From positions 166,007-230,006 of the forward strand of contig NW_019775566.1 in the NCBI RefSeq assembly GCF_001039355.2: a stretch of 64,000 nucleotides of DNA. Reading direction: 5' to 3'. Shown in pieces: positions 23,314-34,000 of this stretch. Below the pieces are notes generated by a model. The model worked only from the letters and a program-made list of their open reading frames with translations. It was not told where the DNA came from and did no database searches. This DNA is from Lingula anatina (Eukaryota > Brachiopoda > Lingulata > Lingulida > Lingulidae). The stretch's first letter is position 1, and each line of letters begins with the position of its first letter. Made by a program: the position numbers and the translations under genes.

Positions 23314-25384
23314 TGCATATCTACATTGGTGTAACAATTACAATTACATTTTGATGTGAGATCAGTAATAACATTCAATTAAACAGTCTAGCCGCGACAG
23401 TGACTCCGGACAGCAGACGTTGCCCTACCAGCACTATAATAGAGCTACTTTTATATACGCAAGTATTATAATAATAATTTTTGTAGATAAAATGTACCAA
23501 TTAAAGCAATCTATTGCAATTTAAAGTACTTAATAAATAAGACAATTTTATATGAAACATTTATTTGCAGGACAGCAACCAGCTCCATGCCTCCTGTTTG
23601 GATACCTACCCACCCATTATCTACCTGAATGATACGTCTAAACAGATCATGCATCTAGTCCACAAATACAATGACTTCTGTGGAGAAATTAAGGTAAGAT
23701 TAAAAGAAGATAACATTCTTTCAGTCGCTGCCCTTTTTTTTTTTTTTTTTTTTTTGTTAAAACACTTAATGTTATTTTGGCATAGAAATCCTTACGCCAC
23801 ATATGAAAACTACCAGAGTTTCTGAACTTTCATTTTCAGTTGCAGCCATTTTTAATGTTTTTGGGTACATTTCTTTCACTTAAGTGGAGGGAGAGGGGTT
23901 CTATTCAGTCTATTACCAGAAAGTCATAGTCGTCATAATTTTATATTAACTTTTGATATTGTCTGGTATCATTCTGAAAGTAAAATGGAAATGTTTTTTT
24001 TTTTTTTTTAAGGTATTTACAGGGTGGTCCAAAAATGTTTCCATTTTTGAAAAAGTAGCATTTTCTATTGAAAGGAAAACTTCACAATTACTTCACAATG
24101 ACTTATCTTACAGACGTGGAAGTTTTGTGTTGTGTAAGTTTTTGTGTAAGTTTTTGTATTCTATCATTTTGGACATGTTGAACAGTGTCATTACAAACTT
24201 CAGTGTGCGAGTAGCCACCGTGATTCAGCGGCAAGGAGCTTGGATTAATAAGCACATTATTAACTATTGAGCTATGGTATACGTGGAAAAAACTTATACA
24301 ACACAAAACTTAGTTCGGTAAGACTGGTCTATAAAAAAGGCGTTAAATTTTCCTTTGAATAGAAAATAATACTAAAGCAAAAAAAGAAACATCTGCTTGG
24401 GCCACTCTCTACAAACATTTTTCATAATCGTTTTCTCACATATCTTTTCACCTCTAGGTTGCCTATACATTTGATGCAGGCCCCAATGCCTGTCTGTATT
24501 TACTGGAGGAGGATGTAGCGGGCGTACTAGCCATGGTAAACCATTGTTTTCCACCAATAGAGCAGAACGGAGACCAGTATATTAGAGGGCTACAAGTGGA
24601 AGAATTGCCTATTCAGAAGGTACTCACTGAACATTCCCAGTGTGTGAGCCTTTTCATGGAAGTTTATGAAGCTGACAATATGATACAATTTTGATTTTTA
24701 TTTAAATGTTTTGCCATTTTGTGTTTCTTTTTCTTTATAATTTTAAAAAGCTATCAGTAGAATAGAATAATGAAAAAATATTACAGAAGAAATGAGTGAT
24801 ATTTTAATGAAAATGTCCTAATGGTAATAGTTAATATTTTCTTTGTAATACAAGCATTATATCCTTTTTTTTTTGTCTCCAAAGGATTTAAAAGAAAGTT
24901 TGGGGTTCACACCTCTATCCCCAGGGGCATTGAAGTACATCATACATACCAAGGTATGTTTTTGGTTGTTCACAGGCAAATTAATGAAACTGTCTTGCTT
25001 GCACCCTTAGTTATCAAACCACCATGTTACTTATTATCTTCAGTAGTTTTAATACCTAAAGCTACATCAGACTGGTTATTGTATGTGATGCTGTTAAATG
25101 TAGATCGACACACCTTAGCTATCATAAAGCCCAAGGTGTGGCATTGTTAAGTATTTTTACTTAAATAACATTATTGATTTAACTAAACATGATTATAAAT
25201 GTTCATTTTTCCTGTGCTAAATTTCCTATGTAATTGTGATGAATTTGTGAAAAAAGATAATCTCAGTTAAACATTAGCAGTTTATTGCTGTCTTTTAATA
25301 CAGGTGGGAGCTGGGCCACAAGTGCTGCCATCTACAGAATGTCTGCTGGATGAAAATGGACTGCCTAAAGATGCACATTCATGA
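11603..25384 (+). CDS. MVD: Mevalonate diphosphate decarboxylase
   Basis: Eleven exons: 11603-11654, 12521-12591, 12987-13054, 13879-13925, 14439-14591, 15128-15327, 15805-15975, 23571-23693, 24458-24619, 24885-24953, 25304-25384. They join in frame to 398 aa (human about 400). The enzyme makes isopentenyl diphosphate from mevalonate 5-diphosphate with ATP, releasing CO2 and phosphate. Seen: the N-terminal IKYWGKRDE block (about 15-23); the GHMP-kinase ATP-binding stretch [17 protein letters not shown] (110-126); [15 protein letters not shown]; the ILILVVSDQKK junction; and DAGPNA at 301-306, whose Asp is the family's catalytic residue. All key residues are present, so the enzyme should be active. 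Intron 7 (15976-23570) contains an antisense OTU gene and several MITEs. Intron 1 holds the assembly gap. An AATAAA at 25603 gives a 3' UTR of about 240 nt. Confidence 0.97.
11801..12360. repeat. C-rich/CA simple repeats around an assembly gap
   Basis: A C-run and CA repeats (11801-11870) are followed by a CCCCCACC tract (11982-12034), 305 N (12035-12339) and an AC dinucleotide run. The gap lies inside MVD intron 1 and is most likely unresolved simple-sequence DNA. The open frames crossing it are artefacts. Confidence 0.9.
12636..12750. repeat. GAAT/AAAT tetranucleotide repeats
   Basis: Interrupted tracts of tgaa, aaat and gaat lie in MVD intron 2. No other function is visible. Confidence 0.85.
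13123..13385. mobile_element. PIF/Harbinger-like MITE, TTA duplication
   Basis: A 257-bp element (13126-13382) in MVD intron 3. Its ends GACCCCGTTCCCATACCTAG and GACCTCGTTCCCAAGCCTAG (read inward) are inverted partners. Imperfect pairing continues through attgcattcagct almost to the centre. TTA lies on both sides (13123-13125, 13383-13385). The 3-bp TTA duplication is the hallmark of PIF/Harbinger (known); no transposase is present. Confidence 0.85.
14618..14805. mobile_element. MITE, family with CATTC-type ends
   Basis: Ends GGCTGCATTCTCAA and its complement, with inner parts gatcaaatatggctgaccca and the inverse gggtcaccatatttgatcc. It is the same family as 16237 and 56211. It lies 27 nt after the MVD exon 5 donor. 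The flanks (tca/tcg) no longer show a clean TTA. Confidence 0.75.
15988..16214. mobile_element. MITE, ATTCCCAGAG family, first of a three-element cluster
   Basis: The left end reads GGGGTGCATTCCCAGAGATT; the right end is the inverted ...GGGAAATGGGTC. Inside are taggtcgatc and gtaggcgggac, shared with 16423 and 48217 in the opposite orientation. CTA flanks both sides, possibly an altered TTA. Confidence 0.75.
16234..16422. mobile_element. PIF/Harbinger-like MITE, ATTCAGAATAG family
   Basis: Element 16237-16419 with ends GAGCCCATTCAGAATAGGGG and, inverted, GACCCCATTCAGAATAGGGG. TTA lies at 16234-16236 and 16420-16422. The inner arms gtcaaatatggccgaccca and gtgggtcgctgtatatgacc pair imperfectly. 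Confidence 0.85.
16423..16639. mobile_element. PIF/Harbinger-like MITE abutting the previous one
   Basis: Element 16423-16636 begins directly after the TTA that ends the 16237 element and is followed by TTA (16637-16639). Its ends are GGGCGTATTCCCAGACATT and, inverted, GACCCCATTCCCAGAGATT. It carries gtccgtcccgcctactac, as does the copy at 48217. Confidence 0.85.
16817..16910. repeat. Tandem dimer of about 50 bp, with an inverted copy at 20451-20490
   Basis: Two degenerate units lie head to tail: (t)agtgcctaccggaataac-tgtgccccctgg, then aatgtctagcggattaat-tgtgccccccag. The first unit matches the reverse complement of 20451-20490 with two substitutions and one indel over 40 bases. The identity of the repeat is unknown. 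Confidence 0.7.
17228..17291 (-). repeat. 64-bp relic shared with 39259-39322
   Basis: The two stretches share 57 of 64 bases in the same orientation. Read on the minus strand both encode SSWWYNI-x-RRY-x-LSDP in an open frame. It lies beyond the stop codon of the OTU gene. It may be part of the 3' UTR, an alternative end, or a fragment of an unrecognised repeat or coding family. Confidence 0.6.
17470..22270 (-). CDS. OTU-domain cysteine protease (probable deubiquitinase), nested in MVD intron 7
   Basis: Five exons (minus): 22270-21879, 20013-19397, 19215-18901, 18364-18107, 17729-17470, joining in frame to 613 aa. Residues 1-130 are basic and unrecognised. Residues 131-336 are an acidic, Ser/Pro-rich linker. 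The OTU fold covers about 345-527, with the catalytic loop [10 protein letters not shown] (Asp358, Cys361), [15 protein letters not shown], and [11 protein letters not shown] supplying His521. This is the family's usual triad arrangement (known). Residues 528-613 form a small beta-rich domain ([24 protein letters not shown]) that resembles C-terminal modules I associate with transposon-encoded proteins (inference). The whole gene is antisense within an intron of MVD and should have its own promoter just right of 22270. I cannot assign an orthologue. Substrate and location are unknown. Confidence 0.87.
20451..20490. repeat. Inverted copy of the 16820-16860 repeat
   Basis: This 40-bp stretch in OTU intron 1 is the near-perfect reverse complement of 16820-16860, about 3.6 kb away. 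The pair encloses OTU exons 2-5. Confidence 0.75.
22271..22760 (-). promoter_or_regulatory. Probable OTU gene promoter region
   Basis: This is the upstream flank of the OTU start codon, inside MVD intron 7. TTGGCGCCAAAA at 22323-22334 is a perfect E2F-type palindrome, about 53 bp upstream of the ATG. GCGC/GCGCA motifs occur at 22314 and 22665. The flank is richer in CpG than the surrounding intron. A 22-bp inverted repeat also lies here (listed separately). Promoter function is inferred from position and motifs. Confidence 0.5.
22419..22740. mobile_element. Possible MITE with 22-bp inverted ends
   Basis: ATAAACAGACGAAAACC at 22425, continuing as TGGTC, matches 22714-22735 in reverse complement with one mismatch over 22 bases. 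The pairing probably extends to CCGC/GCGG. I see no clean target duplication. It sits directly upstream of the OTU gene. Confidence 0.6.
23263..23310. repeat. Long T homopolymer
   Basis: About 47 T residues in MVD intron 7. It may be the complement of a poly-A tail of a retroelement inserted on the minus strand, but no element body is recognisable next to it. Confidence 0.85.
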
Positions 25385-26531
25385 TGAGGGCTGGTGCCCA
25401 GCCTTTAGACACTCTTAGAAACCCAGGGTGTTGAAAAATGAATCATCTGTTAAAAGGCAGAGAATTATTGAGCTTTGAAGACATTAGCAAATTAATAATT
25501 CAGTCTTAGCTTATACAGGAAACAGGTGTTGGCTTTATGTACTGACACATCTGTGTCTGTACTTAAAAAGTAATAACATTTGGAAATAATATGTCCGTGT
25601 CAAATAAAAACTTGAAGAACGAGTTTCATACGTGGTTTGCTTATTATTTTCTTTATTGTATAGATAGTCCAATACACCTACTGCTTGCCAGAAAAGTGTA
25701 CACTGATGAAAGTACTTTAATTTATGCCAATCAAAGTTTTATACTTTCAATAAATCTTCACTGATTTGAGCAAGATCTGGTTTCATAACATCTTTCATTT
25801 TGAAGTAAGCAATATCTTTCATATATATCTATAGCATAGCAATGAGGTCAGTGTTGTCATCTCACTTGCAGTGGACATACATTGCAAAGGCATCATCACC
25901 ATTAACATACCAAACTGGAACTTTGCTGTTCTTTTAAGTTGCCTCATTTAGACAGCTATGTAAAAGACAGGACTGCACTGATGCATGGACATTTAAAGCA
26001 AAATACTTCTGTAGTCTTTATGGAATACTGGTTATTACACAAAATGGACTATTACGTCAACTGTACTTTCTGGTTTATGACCAGCAACACACGAAGACGG
26101 ACAACAATGCCTGTTGACACCTCACTTGGTATATTTTGCAACTCCTCGTGCATGCGCACAACAGTAATAACACTACATGTAAACACTACATCTTCCATCA
26201 GACATTACTTATGATTGTAAGAAAAAAGTAGTGAAGAAAGACTTGTGGCCTTAAGACTGGATGCTGCTTGAGGCAGAAAAATCTGTATTAAAAATTTCTG
26301 ATAAATAATGAAAAAAAAAATCAAGTATATTTTCATGCTCACTGTCATTGAGAACTCAATTTTCTGTAAATGTAAATCATATTTAAATAAAGTTGAAATT
26401 GCACATAAATTATACTATAGTTTTTCACTTCTGGAATTCAGTCAATTTCTTGGCATAAAATTAGCTGAATACATTGGTCCAATCATTTTAAGCATAATGT
26501 CAAATTTCCATGTGCCTACCATACACAGTTA
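25385..26531. other. MVD and RABIF 3' UTRs, tail to tail
   Basis: The MVD polyadenylation signal AATAAA is at 25603-25608. The nearest clear minus-strand signal for RABIF is the tttatt near 25652, which would give a RABIF 3' UTR of about 880 nt ending almost exactly where MVD ends. I see no coding exon between. Short plus-strand frames at 25939-26565 look like chance. Confidence 0.6.
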
Positions 26532-27353
26532 TCAAACATGTTTTACCCTGTCAAGAGCAACATAAAATTCATTCTTTATATTCACATCGTGCCAGCCAAT
26601 AGGGCCGATTTCACAGTCTGCGCAGATCAGGTATTTGCTGGTGCCAACATTTTTGGTGAAGCCCACATTATCAAATGTGTACATGTCATCCACCAGCCAG
26701 CAGTCCGATAGTGTCTCTCCATTGGGATCTGTGCCCTCGGCTTTTTTCTTCATGTGTGGAAGGAATAGCTGGAAATGAAATGTAGTATTCTGGGTGTTAG
26801 TGATGCTGCTGACAATGGTGACATTAACTTTAAGGGAGGTTTTTTATTATCAACAATTATCTGAGTGGTAAAAAAAAAATGATGTCAATAATCAATTCAC
26901 ACAAGCTGCACATTATTACAGCTACTGCACCAATATATCAAATGTTTTAGTGCATTTTAACAGTACACACAAAATAATACATTAACTTTCAAACGACACA
27001 ATAAAATTATTATAAATTACTACTGAGTACATGTACGTGAAATAACGCTTAAGAGTGAGATGGGTTTGTGGGATGGGAGAAGCTAATATTATAACAATTT
27101 TAATGACATTAAATAGATTAAATAAGTAAGGGTATCAGCTCTTAGCGGCATCGGAAGTGACGATCAATGAATTTAAAGTCTATCTCACCTCTTTTTGTAC
27201 AAACTTGGCACTTCCTGGCCTAAGAACGACGCATCCGCAGCGTTCGCATTGCAAAGTTAGGCTATTTTTGCCATCTTTGACTAATTCAGCGTGGTTTGGT
27301 TTGATTGGCGATGCTGCCCCTTTGGTTTCTTCCCCGCTCACCCCCTCTGACAT
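26532..27353 (-). CDS. RABIF: RABIF / MSS4, Rab-interacting zinc protein
   Basis: Two exons (minus): 27353-27189 and 26768-26532, together 133 aa (human 123). Human MSS4 binds nucleotide-free exocytic Rab GTPases as a weak exchange factor or chaperone in the cytosol (known). Seen: CERC at 36-39 and CADC at 104-107, the two halves of the single zinc site; LFLPHMKKK at 56-64; the near-invariant block DNVGFTKNVGTSKYLICADC; and IGPIGWH. The start MSEGVS was chosen over an upstream in-frame ATG because its length fits the family and no similarity precedes it. It faces PSME3IP1 head to head. Confidence 0.95.
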
Positions 27354-27854
27354 TGTCAAATGTGTTCTTTTGATTTTAACCACTATTCCGCATGTGAAAA
27401 CTCTTTTGAGATTAGAGACCCGAATGTAGTACACTGAGATCGACTTCCGGTGTCTACAGGTGGGAAAATGAACGCATGTATCGAGTCTTAATCGGACAGA
27501 TTTATGGTTCACAATAATCAATGTTTTGTTATGAAATATGCCCTGGTGGTTTTACATCTGCCTCTAGAGTGTGTGTTCTTTGTGTTGCATTATTTCTGAG
27601 GGTGATGATCGAAAAAGATGTGAAGTGGAACTGAACAAACTTGTCAATATTTTGCAACTTAAAAAAATAACATCGATTTAAAAATAATTATTATTTGAAA
27701 ACTTTTAGCCAGAGTGTCAATGACATTTGAAGACGTTTAATCGTGAAATCAGTAAGTCGCATCATGTCTACCTGTAGTTCCCTTCCTCATTTTATTCTGT
27801 TTTTAAATCACAGTAAACTGTTGCTCTTCAAAATACATGTTTACAGATTCCAAC
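27354..27854. promoter_or_regulatory. Bidirectional RABIF/PSME3IP1 intergenic region
   Basis: These 501 bp separate the two divergent start codons. Both 5' UTRs and both promoters must lie here unless upstream exons exist. No TATA box or strong known motif is evident by eye. A plus-strand cttttttttt-free AT-rich stretch and ttacag at 27841-27846, just before the PSME3IP1 ATG, could be an acceptor site for a 5' UTR exon. Confidence 0.55.
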
Positions 27855-30756
27855 ATGAGTGGAAAGGACAGTGACTTGCCGGTAGCTTTTAAGAAATTTG
27901 TGTCGGAGGATGAAATAGAAGAACAGAAAAAACGTAGACAAGAAGAATGGGAGAAAGTGAGAACAGCAGATCAACCTATAGGTAAGAAGGCTATGGAGAA
28001 GGTGGGGGAAGTTTGAGGCATCCTTTTGTTATATTAGGAATATTTTTTACAAAAGTAATCTAATAAAAACTTCTAAGTTTTTTTTTTTTTTTTTTTTTTT
28101 TTTTGCAATCTTAATCACCTGAATATCCTTGGCTATTGTATTTTTAAATCACATTTTTAACTTATGTTTACTTGATAACATTATATAAAAAAGGTTACCA
28201 AAATTCCATGTATATTTTACTTTGAGTGAAATTGCAGTTTTTGAGCAGGAATTAGTATGCATTACCTGATAAGGGTGCAGCATCATTGTGGACAAGCATT
28301 TATAGGACCATAGAAATATTTCAAACTATAATATCAGAGAGATTATAATATATTATTTCCCTATGTTTCAGGTTGAAATCTTTATCTTTTTTAATTAAAA
28401 AATTTATGTTAAAGGAAAAAGGCATACAAGTTAAGACAAAAATGACATTTTGCAGCAAAGAGCATGCAATATTTCTCAAAGAGATTTCTGTGAGTTCATT
28501 AAATACTTTTCCTAATTGATGCCACATACTTAGCACTGATCTGTAATTGAAGGGATCATACTTCTTGTTTGATTTATTAAAAAATATATTTATCTATGAT
28601 TTCAGAGGCCCCAGAGGAGGATTATGACCATCGATCACTGTTTGAAAGACTGCAGGAACAGAAACAGAAGAAAGATGATGAATACAATGAAAAATATAAA
28701 CTAAGTAAACTTAAATTTACGTACTTTGTTTACTGAAAGTAAAAATTCGAGGCAAGCATAGATTCCCTGTGAGGCATATGAATCACTTCTTCCAGTTTCT
28801 TATACAACTCAATGCCGTAGTAATGTAAATGTGTGGTGCATAACTGCTGCGCATGCAAAAGCATAAATATTCAAATGAGTGGTGAACTCTACTGAAATAT
28901 ATGCAAAGAAAGAAAACGGAAAACATATGTTCAAACAGCTGTGTTCAAAGATTGTTTTTCAAGAAGACTGAGACAACATCTTTTGGTATTTCTTTAAGTT
29001 ATGCTATTTGAAAATATACATGATACATTTGGTCAGGTTTAGTGACAAAGATTTGACTTTATATCATTTGAAAACAGATCCTAGGTAGTTATATACAGAA
29101 CTGTAAAAGAATGTATATCCATGATGATTAGAGCCAAATAAGGTGTAGTAAATTATCTTAAAATTTTGGCCAAAAGATTGGATATCATTGCTATATCATT
29201 GTTGGTTCATATTTATTTGATATTCAGTTTAACTTCAAGGTATACTTATTTGGTTGTTTTCTTACAAAGATATGACTTTTAGTTCCCCTCTTTGTTATTT
29301 CTAGGTAATATGGTAAAAGGACTCGAAGATGATGAAGCACAGTTTTTGGACTTTGTTTCTGTAAAACAAGAACAGATTATGCGGGCAAGAGAAAAAGAAA
29401 ATGAGGAAGCACTAGAGGAATATAAAATATCCTTTTTCATTTGATAGCAAGTGTTTTTCAAGATGTTTTGGACTATTTTTTTGCACATTTTGTATCTCAT
29501 GGAAAGGATGTAAAAATGTTTCTTTGTTGATTTGAAATCAGCTGATGCATGTTTTACACGTGTTTTCATAATCATTTTTCAATTTAAGTGACAGAAATAT
29601 AAGTTTTAATGTTTTACAACCCTTGTGTATTTTTTCTTTACTCCTTTGTACAATGCAGTGATGAATTTGGCCACCACTTCAGCAGCTGCAAAGAAAGACG
29701 ATATCAAAGAAAAAACAAAAACAAAAAACAACCATGCAAACCTCCAAAAGGTCACAGTCACAGTTGTTAGCAGGAGCAGTGAAGAGGAAAAGGTAGAGAA
29801 AACTATAGGATCCAGATCTTCCTGTGATACTGTTGATTTGTTTAAAAGCATTGGGGCAGAAAATTTTAATATTAACCTTTAATGATTTTACAATAAATTG
29901 TTTTTAATTAGTCAGACTTCATTATTGGTGAAACTTTTAATGATTACGATTGCCTTTAGGGAGAATGAATGATAGTAAAATTAAATTATGGGTTTCTCAG
30001 AGGGGAAAGGTGCATGATTCACTGTATTATCATTTTGTCACACTAGTACTGAGGCCAACAGCAACAATGAAGACTCTACAAAGAAGACCAAGATAGCAAA
30101 TGCAGAGGGTAAGGCATATATTATTTTCATGATTTAGGTGGTTGAAATTGCATGAGTGAGTTTTTTTGACACAGACTTTGGTGTGAGATGATACAGGAAT
30201 TGCCTAATTTGGCACCAATCGGTTTTATGCCTGAGCTGTGAGATTTTGCTGAAAAAAATTGTTAATTTTCCTGTAATATGTTTGTTCAGTGATTGTGTGT
30301 CCTTACTTGTCCTTGTGTGGCTTTTGTTTCTGCTTCAGTCACATTTTTAAAACATTATTATAATGTTTGTTGACCAAAATGTATCCTTTGGATCTGTCCC
30401 TGTCTCTGTTCTTTAATTAATTCCATTCCCACAAAATCAAATGGAAAGCTTGTCTATAAAGGTTCTTGTGCTTGTCAGGGTCAGCTGGAGACAGTAAAAA
30501 TCAGCCAAACACCAATGGGGCACAGACAGCCACTCTCGGCCAATCAAAGAGGGCGTTACAACAAGGGAAGCCACAGGTTGCCAAGGTGATTGGCATTCTG
30601 CCTGGAATGGGTTACTATACGGACAGTTCTGACTCTGAGGACTCTTCTGCCAGTGAGAATGATGACCGCTTGGATGAAGACGTGTCCACTGTGTCCAAGA
30701 TAAAAGGAACGGTCAAATCTTGTGAGCAGACTTCATCAGGAGGGCAGAATCATTAG
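27855..30756 (+). CDS. PSME3IP1: PSME3IP1 (FAM192A/NIP30), PA28-gamma-interacting protein
   Basis: Six exons: 27855-27981, 28606-28704, 29305-29426, 29652-29792, 30054-30108, 30479-30756; 273 aa (human 254). The human protein binds the nuclear proteasome activator PA28-gamma and limits its 20S binding (known). Seen: the N-terminal FKKFVSEDEIEEQKKRRQEEW (NIP30 domain), RSLFERLQEQK, NMVKGLEDDEAQFLDFV and EEYKNAVMNL, then a charged middle. Near the C-terminus IGILPGMGYYTDSSDSE corresponds to the CK2-phosphorylated PA28-gamma-binding motif of the human protein. Intron 3 (29427-29651) begins ATATCCTTTTTC and ends TAC, a U12-type AT-AC intron. The acceptor of exon 5 is uncertain: 30054 keeps the frame, whereas the tag at 30044-30046 would not. 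The 3' UTR carries a MITE hairpin and an AATAAA near 31663. Confidence 0.93.
28081..28104. repeat. T homopolymer in PSME3IP1 intron 1
   Basis: A run of about 26 T residues starts near 28079. Nothing else is seen in this intron. Confidence 0.85.
29427..29651 (+). other. U12-type AT-AC intron of PSME3IP1
   Basis: The 5' splice site ATATCCTTT is an exact match to the minor-class consensus. The 3' end is ...TTTGTAC, preceded by TTCTTTACTC, a fair U12 branch site with its A 11 nt from the junction. Splicing joins ...EEYK to NAVMNL, matching human KEYRNN. No GT donor exists in frame near the exon end, and reading on meets a stop at once. Confidence 0.88.
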
Positions 30757-30779
30757 CAGCTGATCACTTAAGACATAGA

Positions 30780-31072
30780 GGCCAATCAGAACAGAAGATT
30801 TGGGGATCTACTGATCCATGGATCAAATATGGTGGACCCTACATGAAAGAAGAGCCCACTAATCCGCTGATGATCTCTCCACCTCCACACGCGCCGCCCT
30901 TGCAGAGGTTTAGCAGTTAAACCTCGGAGCCATGATTTTATATGTTTATTGGCGTGTGTGGAGGTGGGGAGACCATCAGCGGATTAATTGGCTCCTCTTT
31001 CAATCATGTAGGGTCCGCCATATTGATCCGTGGATCAGTAGATCCTCGGATATTCTGTTCTGAATGGCCTTA
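30780..31072. mobile_element. Palindromic MITE in the PSME3IP1 3' UTR
   Basis: Element 30780-31069. The ends GGCCAATCAGAACAGAA and, inverted, GGCCATTCAGAACAGAAT pair. Pairing continues through gatctactgatcc, catga..., and the centre ccacctccacacgcg / cgcgtgtggaggtgg. TTA follows on the right (31070-31072); the left flank is AGA. The inner sequence resembles the element at 40836. It lies between the PSME3IP1 stop and its poly-A signal, so the transcript would contain a hairpin with arms of roughly 130 nt. Confidence 0.85.
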
Positions 31073-34000
31073 TAAACCCAGAGAACATATGGTCACAGTG
31101 ATACACCAGACACTAGTACTTCATATACACTGGTCTCTTTTTAAAACTTGATACAGTTTCTATTATTGGCATCAATAGAGGGAAGTTCACAGTGAAGTGG
31201 CTAATACATGTTACCTGTGGTTGTATACAAAAGTTTGGCCATCGTTTTCGCCTCATGGAAGTTTTTAGTTAACATGTCATATTTTATATAAATTGGCAGA
31301 GAGAAGAGAGTACCCCATTTATTCCAATATTTGAAGTCTAGTTCAACATTCATCGTTTGGCTAAATATTTGGAGGTGCATTTAAAGGTTATTTCCCTTAA
31401 TTATTTGTTCATTCTCCATTTTTGTGAGAGCAAAGAATATTTGCAGTGTTTTTAGATTTAACTTTTGCTTCCTTGACATGTATATATACATATATTTTTC
31501 TGTCAAGGTTAAAGATTCGGTAATCATCGATTCCTGTAGCTCCGCTGTCAAGCAGAAATTTGTCAAATGGTCTCAAGTAACTGGTTCTGTAACAATTTAG
31601 TCATCTGGAATTTATTTCAGTTTTTGTATATGCTACAGTCATAATTAACATTTTAAATGCATAAATAAAATGAACTGCTGTTCAAATTTAAACTTAAAAA
31701 GTCTGACCAAGTTTAAACATTTTATTTGATACGAGAGAGAAAAAAAACATGCACTCCCACAAATCACAAAAATATTTAAGATTGCATACTAAAGTTTTAT
31801 TTTATTTTTCTTTGAATAAAGTGTTATTACATGGTGAAAGTTAGTTCAGTAACAAACAGTTACTGCCCTTTAAGCAACACAATGTCACACACCTTCCAAA
31901 GAAAGCCATGCAGACCAATTTCACACATCACACGTTGGAAAGCCCAAGTCTTCAATAATACTACTTGTTGCTAGAAACTATGGTCAGACATTGCCTTATA
32001 TTTCACAATGCATTCAAGTAAAAGTTAAAAAGCACTAGTTAATATTGATATCATAACAAAAGCTATTTTAAGGGTGACTAAAACTTGGAAAGAAGTTATG
32101 TGAGTGAAAATGGTCAGTTGGCAAAGGCAATCCTATTTTTACAAATTGACTAGCATTTGTACTGGATATAAATACAATTTGTCTAGAAGTAAAACAAAAG
32201 TTAGACGACAAAATTTACAGCTTGCAGCATTGTTACCCTATGAGCTGCTTCATTTATTTCACTTAATCTAAAACTAATGAGCATTTTGTTAGTAATACTG
32301 GTTTTCAAACAATAATAACTTAAATGTATTGGGAATTATTTATGGCTACATAAGGCAGGCATAGCTCGAAAAAAAAAAAAAAAACTTTCTCCAACTTCAT
32401 TATTTGATTTTGATGTCTTATAAAAATGTCCCCCTTTTATCTTTTTTTGTACAAATGGACAATCACAGCCCTCTTGTCTGTGGTTTTCAAAGCAAGAATT
32501 ACTTTTCCCACTCAACATCCATAAAGAACATTCTTCAGAAAAAAATGTTTGGGAAATCAATGTAATTGTAATGAGAATATACACATACTTGCTAATGAAT
32601 TGGGGATTAATCTGAGTACGAAAATGCTTTTAATATGTTACACATGGGATTTATCTGCACAAATATTGGGTCATTTACTTGAAAAAAATGAGTTAAATGA
32701 AAGACATTTTATCTTAGAATTAAAGGCGACCCCTTAATGGTTACAAAAATGTTAATGTGAGCAACAAAATCAGTAGACCACAAAGCTATACAACATAAAA
32801 CAAACAAAAGCTAAAATGCCAACAAAACTTGCCATCTTATACTGCATACTTTTGATTTTTATTTCCAGCACCAAATATGAATATTTTACTGAAAAAAAAT
32901 TAAAGCCATTTTAGTCTTAAATATAATTAGCAACCCATGTAAGATCCATGAGAGGTATTTGCAACTGAATACATGTATTTTAAACATTTTACTATAGTCA
33001 TGGGTGAACAAAAAAAAAAACATTTTTGGTAACCTTACCTGATGTATGTTTAATGGAAGTGGTTTTCGCATAAATAACTTATTGTAAGTGAAGCTTAATA
33101 CTTATTAGTCCATTATTTTACACATGAAAACCACTTGGCAAAGTTTATAGACTGGTTTTATATCCTGGCAATATTTCACATAATGGCTAAATAAATTCAA
33201 GCAAAATTAGGCAATTCCTGTATCATCTCACACCAATCTAAATCTCTCCCACTGAATTGCTAGTTTGTATGCATATACAAATAAAATTCATATCCTCTTT
33301 TCAAAAGTGTGATTCCAGTATCTTCACCAAATATTTAAAAAATGCAAATAAACAGACCTGTACAGCCATGTTAAAAGTATCACTTGAAATACGAATTGTT
33401 AAAACCTATACACAGAAATGCATCCAACTTCATGCACCAATCTATTTTTCTCTTCACCTAATTATCTCAATTCGCCCTGATCTCCAGAAATGAAATAAAC
33501 TCTGCTACAATGGACACAAAACACATGGAATAATATCCTGTTACCTGATCTATCTTTGGTTTTATTGGGAATCTAAAGCTGTGTTATCATCTTGCTAAAG
33601 AATTTTGATTCATAACTAATATGTTTACAAGAAATCTGAAAAAAATTAAAAAAATAAATTAAAAAAAAAATCTTCCACAGGATTGCCAGTGCAAGACATT
33701 AAGTTCTCACTCATCTATTTGTTTTTTTTTGTTTGTTTGTATGTTTGTTTTTGGTGAATGTGTTATTTTTTTAATCATGATAAATAATAGATCTAAATAA
33801 TCCTGCTTGTGATGACAGTTCATTTACATCAAACTGTCTCCATTATCTTTGGTGGGTTAAACTAATAAAGGCATTAGGGGCAAACTTTCTTACAGTCAAA
33901 CTGATAACTATAAATGGTTTCAATTTGCCATGGTAAAATTTTATGAACTTCAGCAGCTATAAAATGACACTGTAACTTAAATCATCCTAATACTTAAAAT

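Noticed and set aside
24018-24060. Mariner-like end agggtggtccaaaaatg
   Set aside because: No inverted partner or TA duplication was found nearby.
30380-30391. A second U12-like donor, GTATCCTTT, in PSME3IP1 intron 5
   Set aside because: It lies mid-intron with no exon ending there; the normal donor at 30109 and acceptor before 30479 keep the frame.
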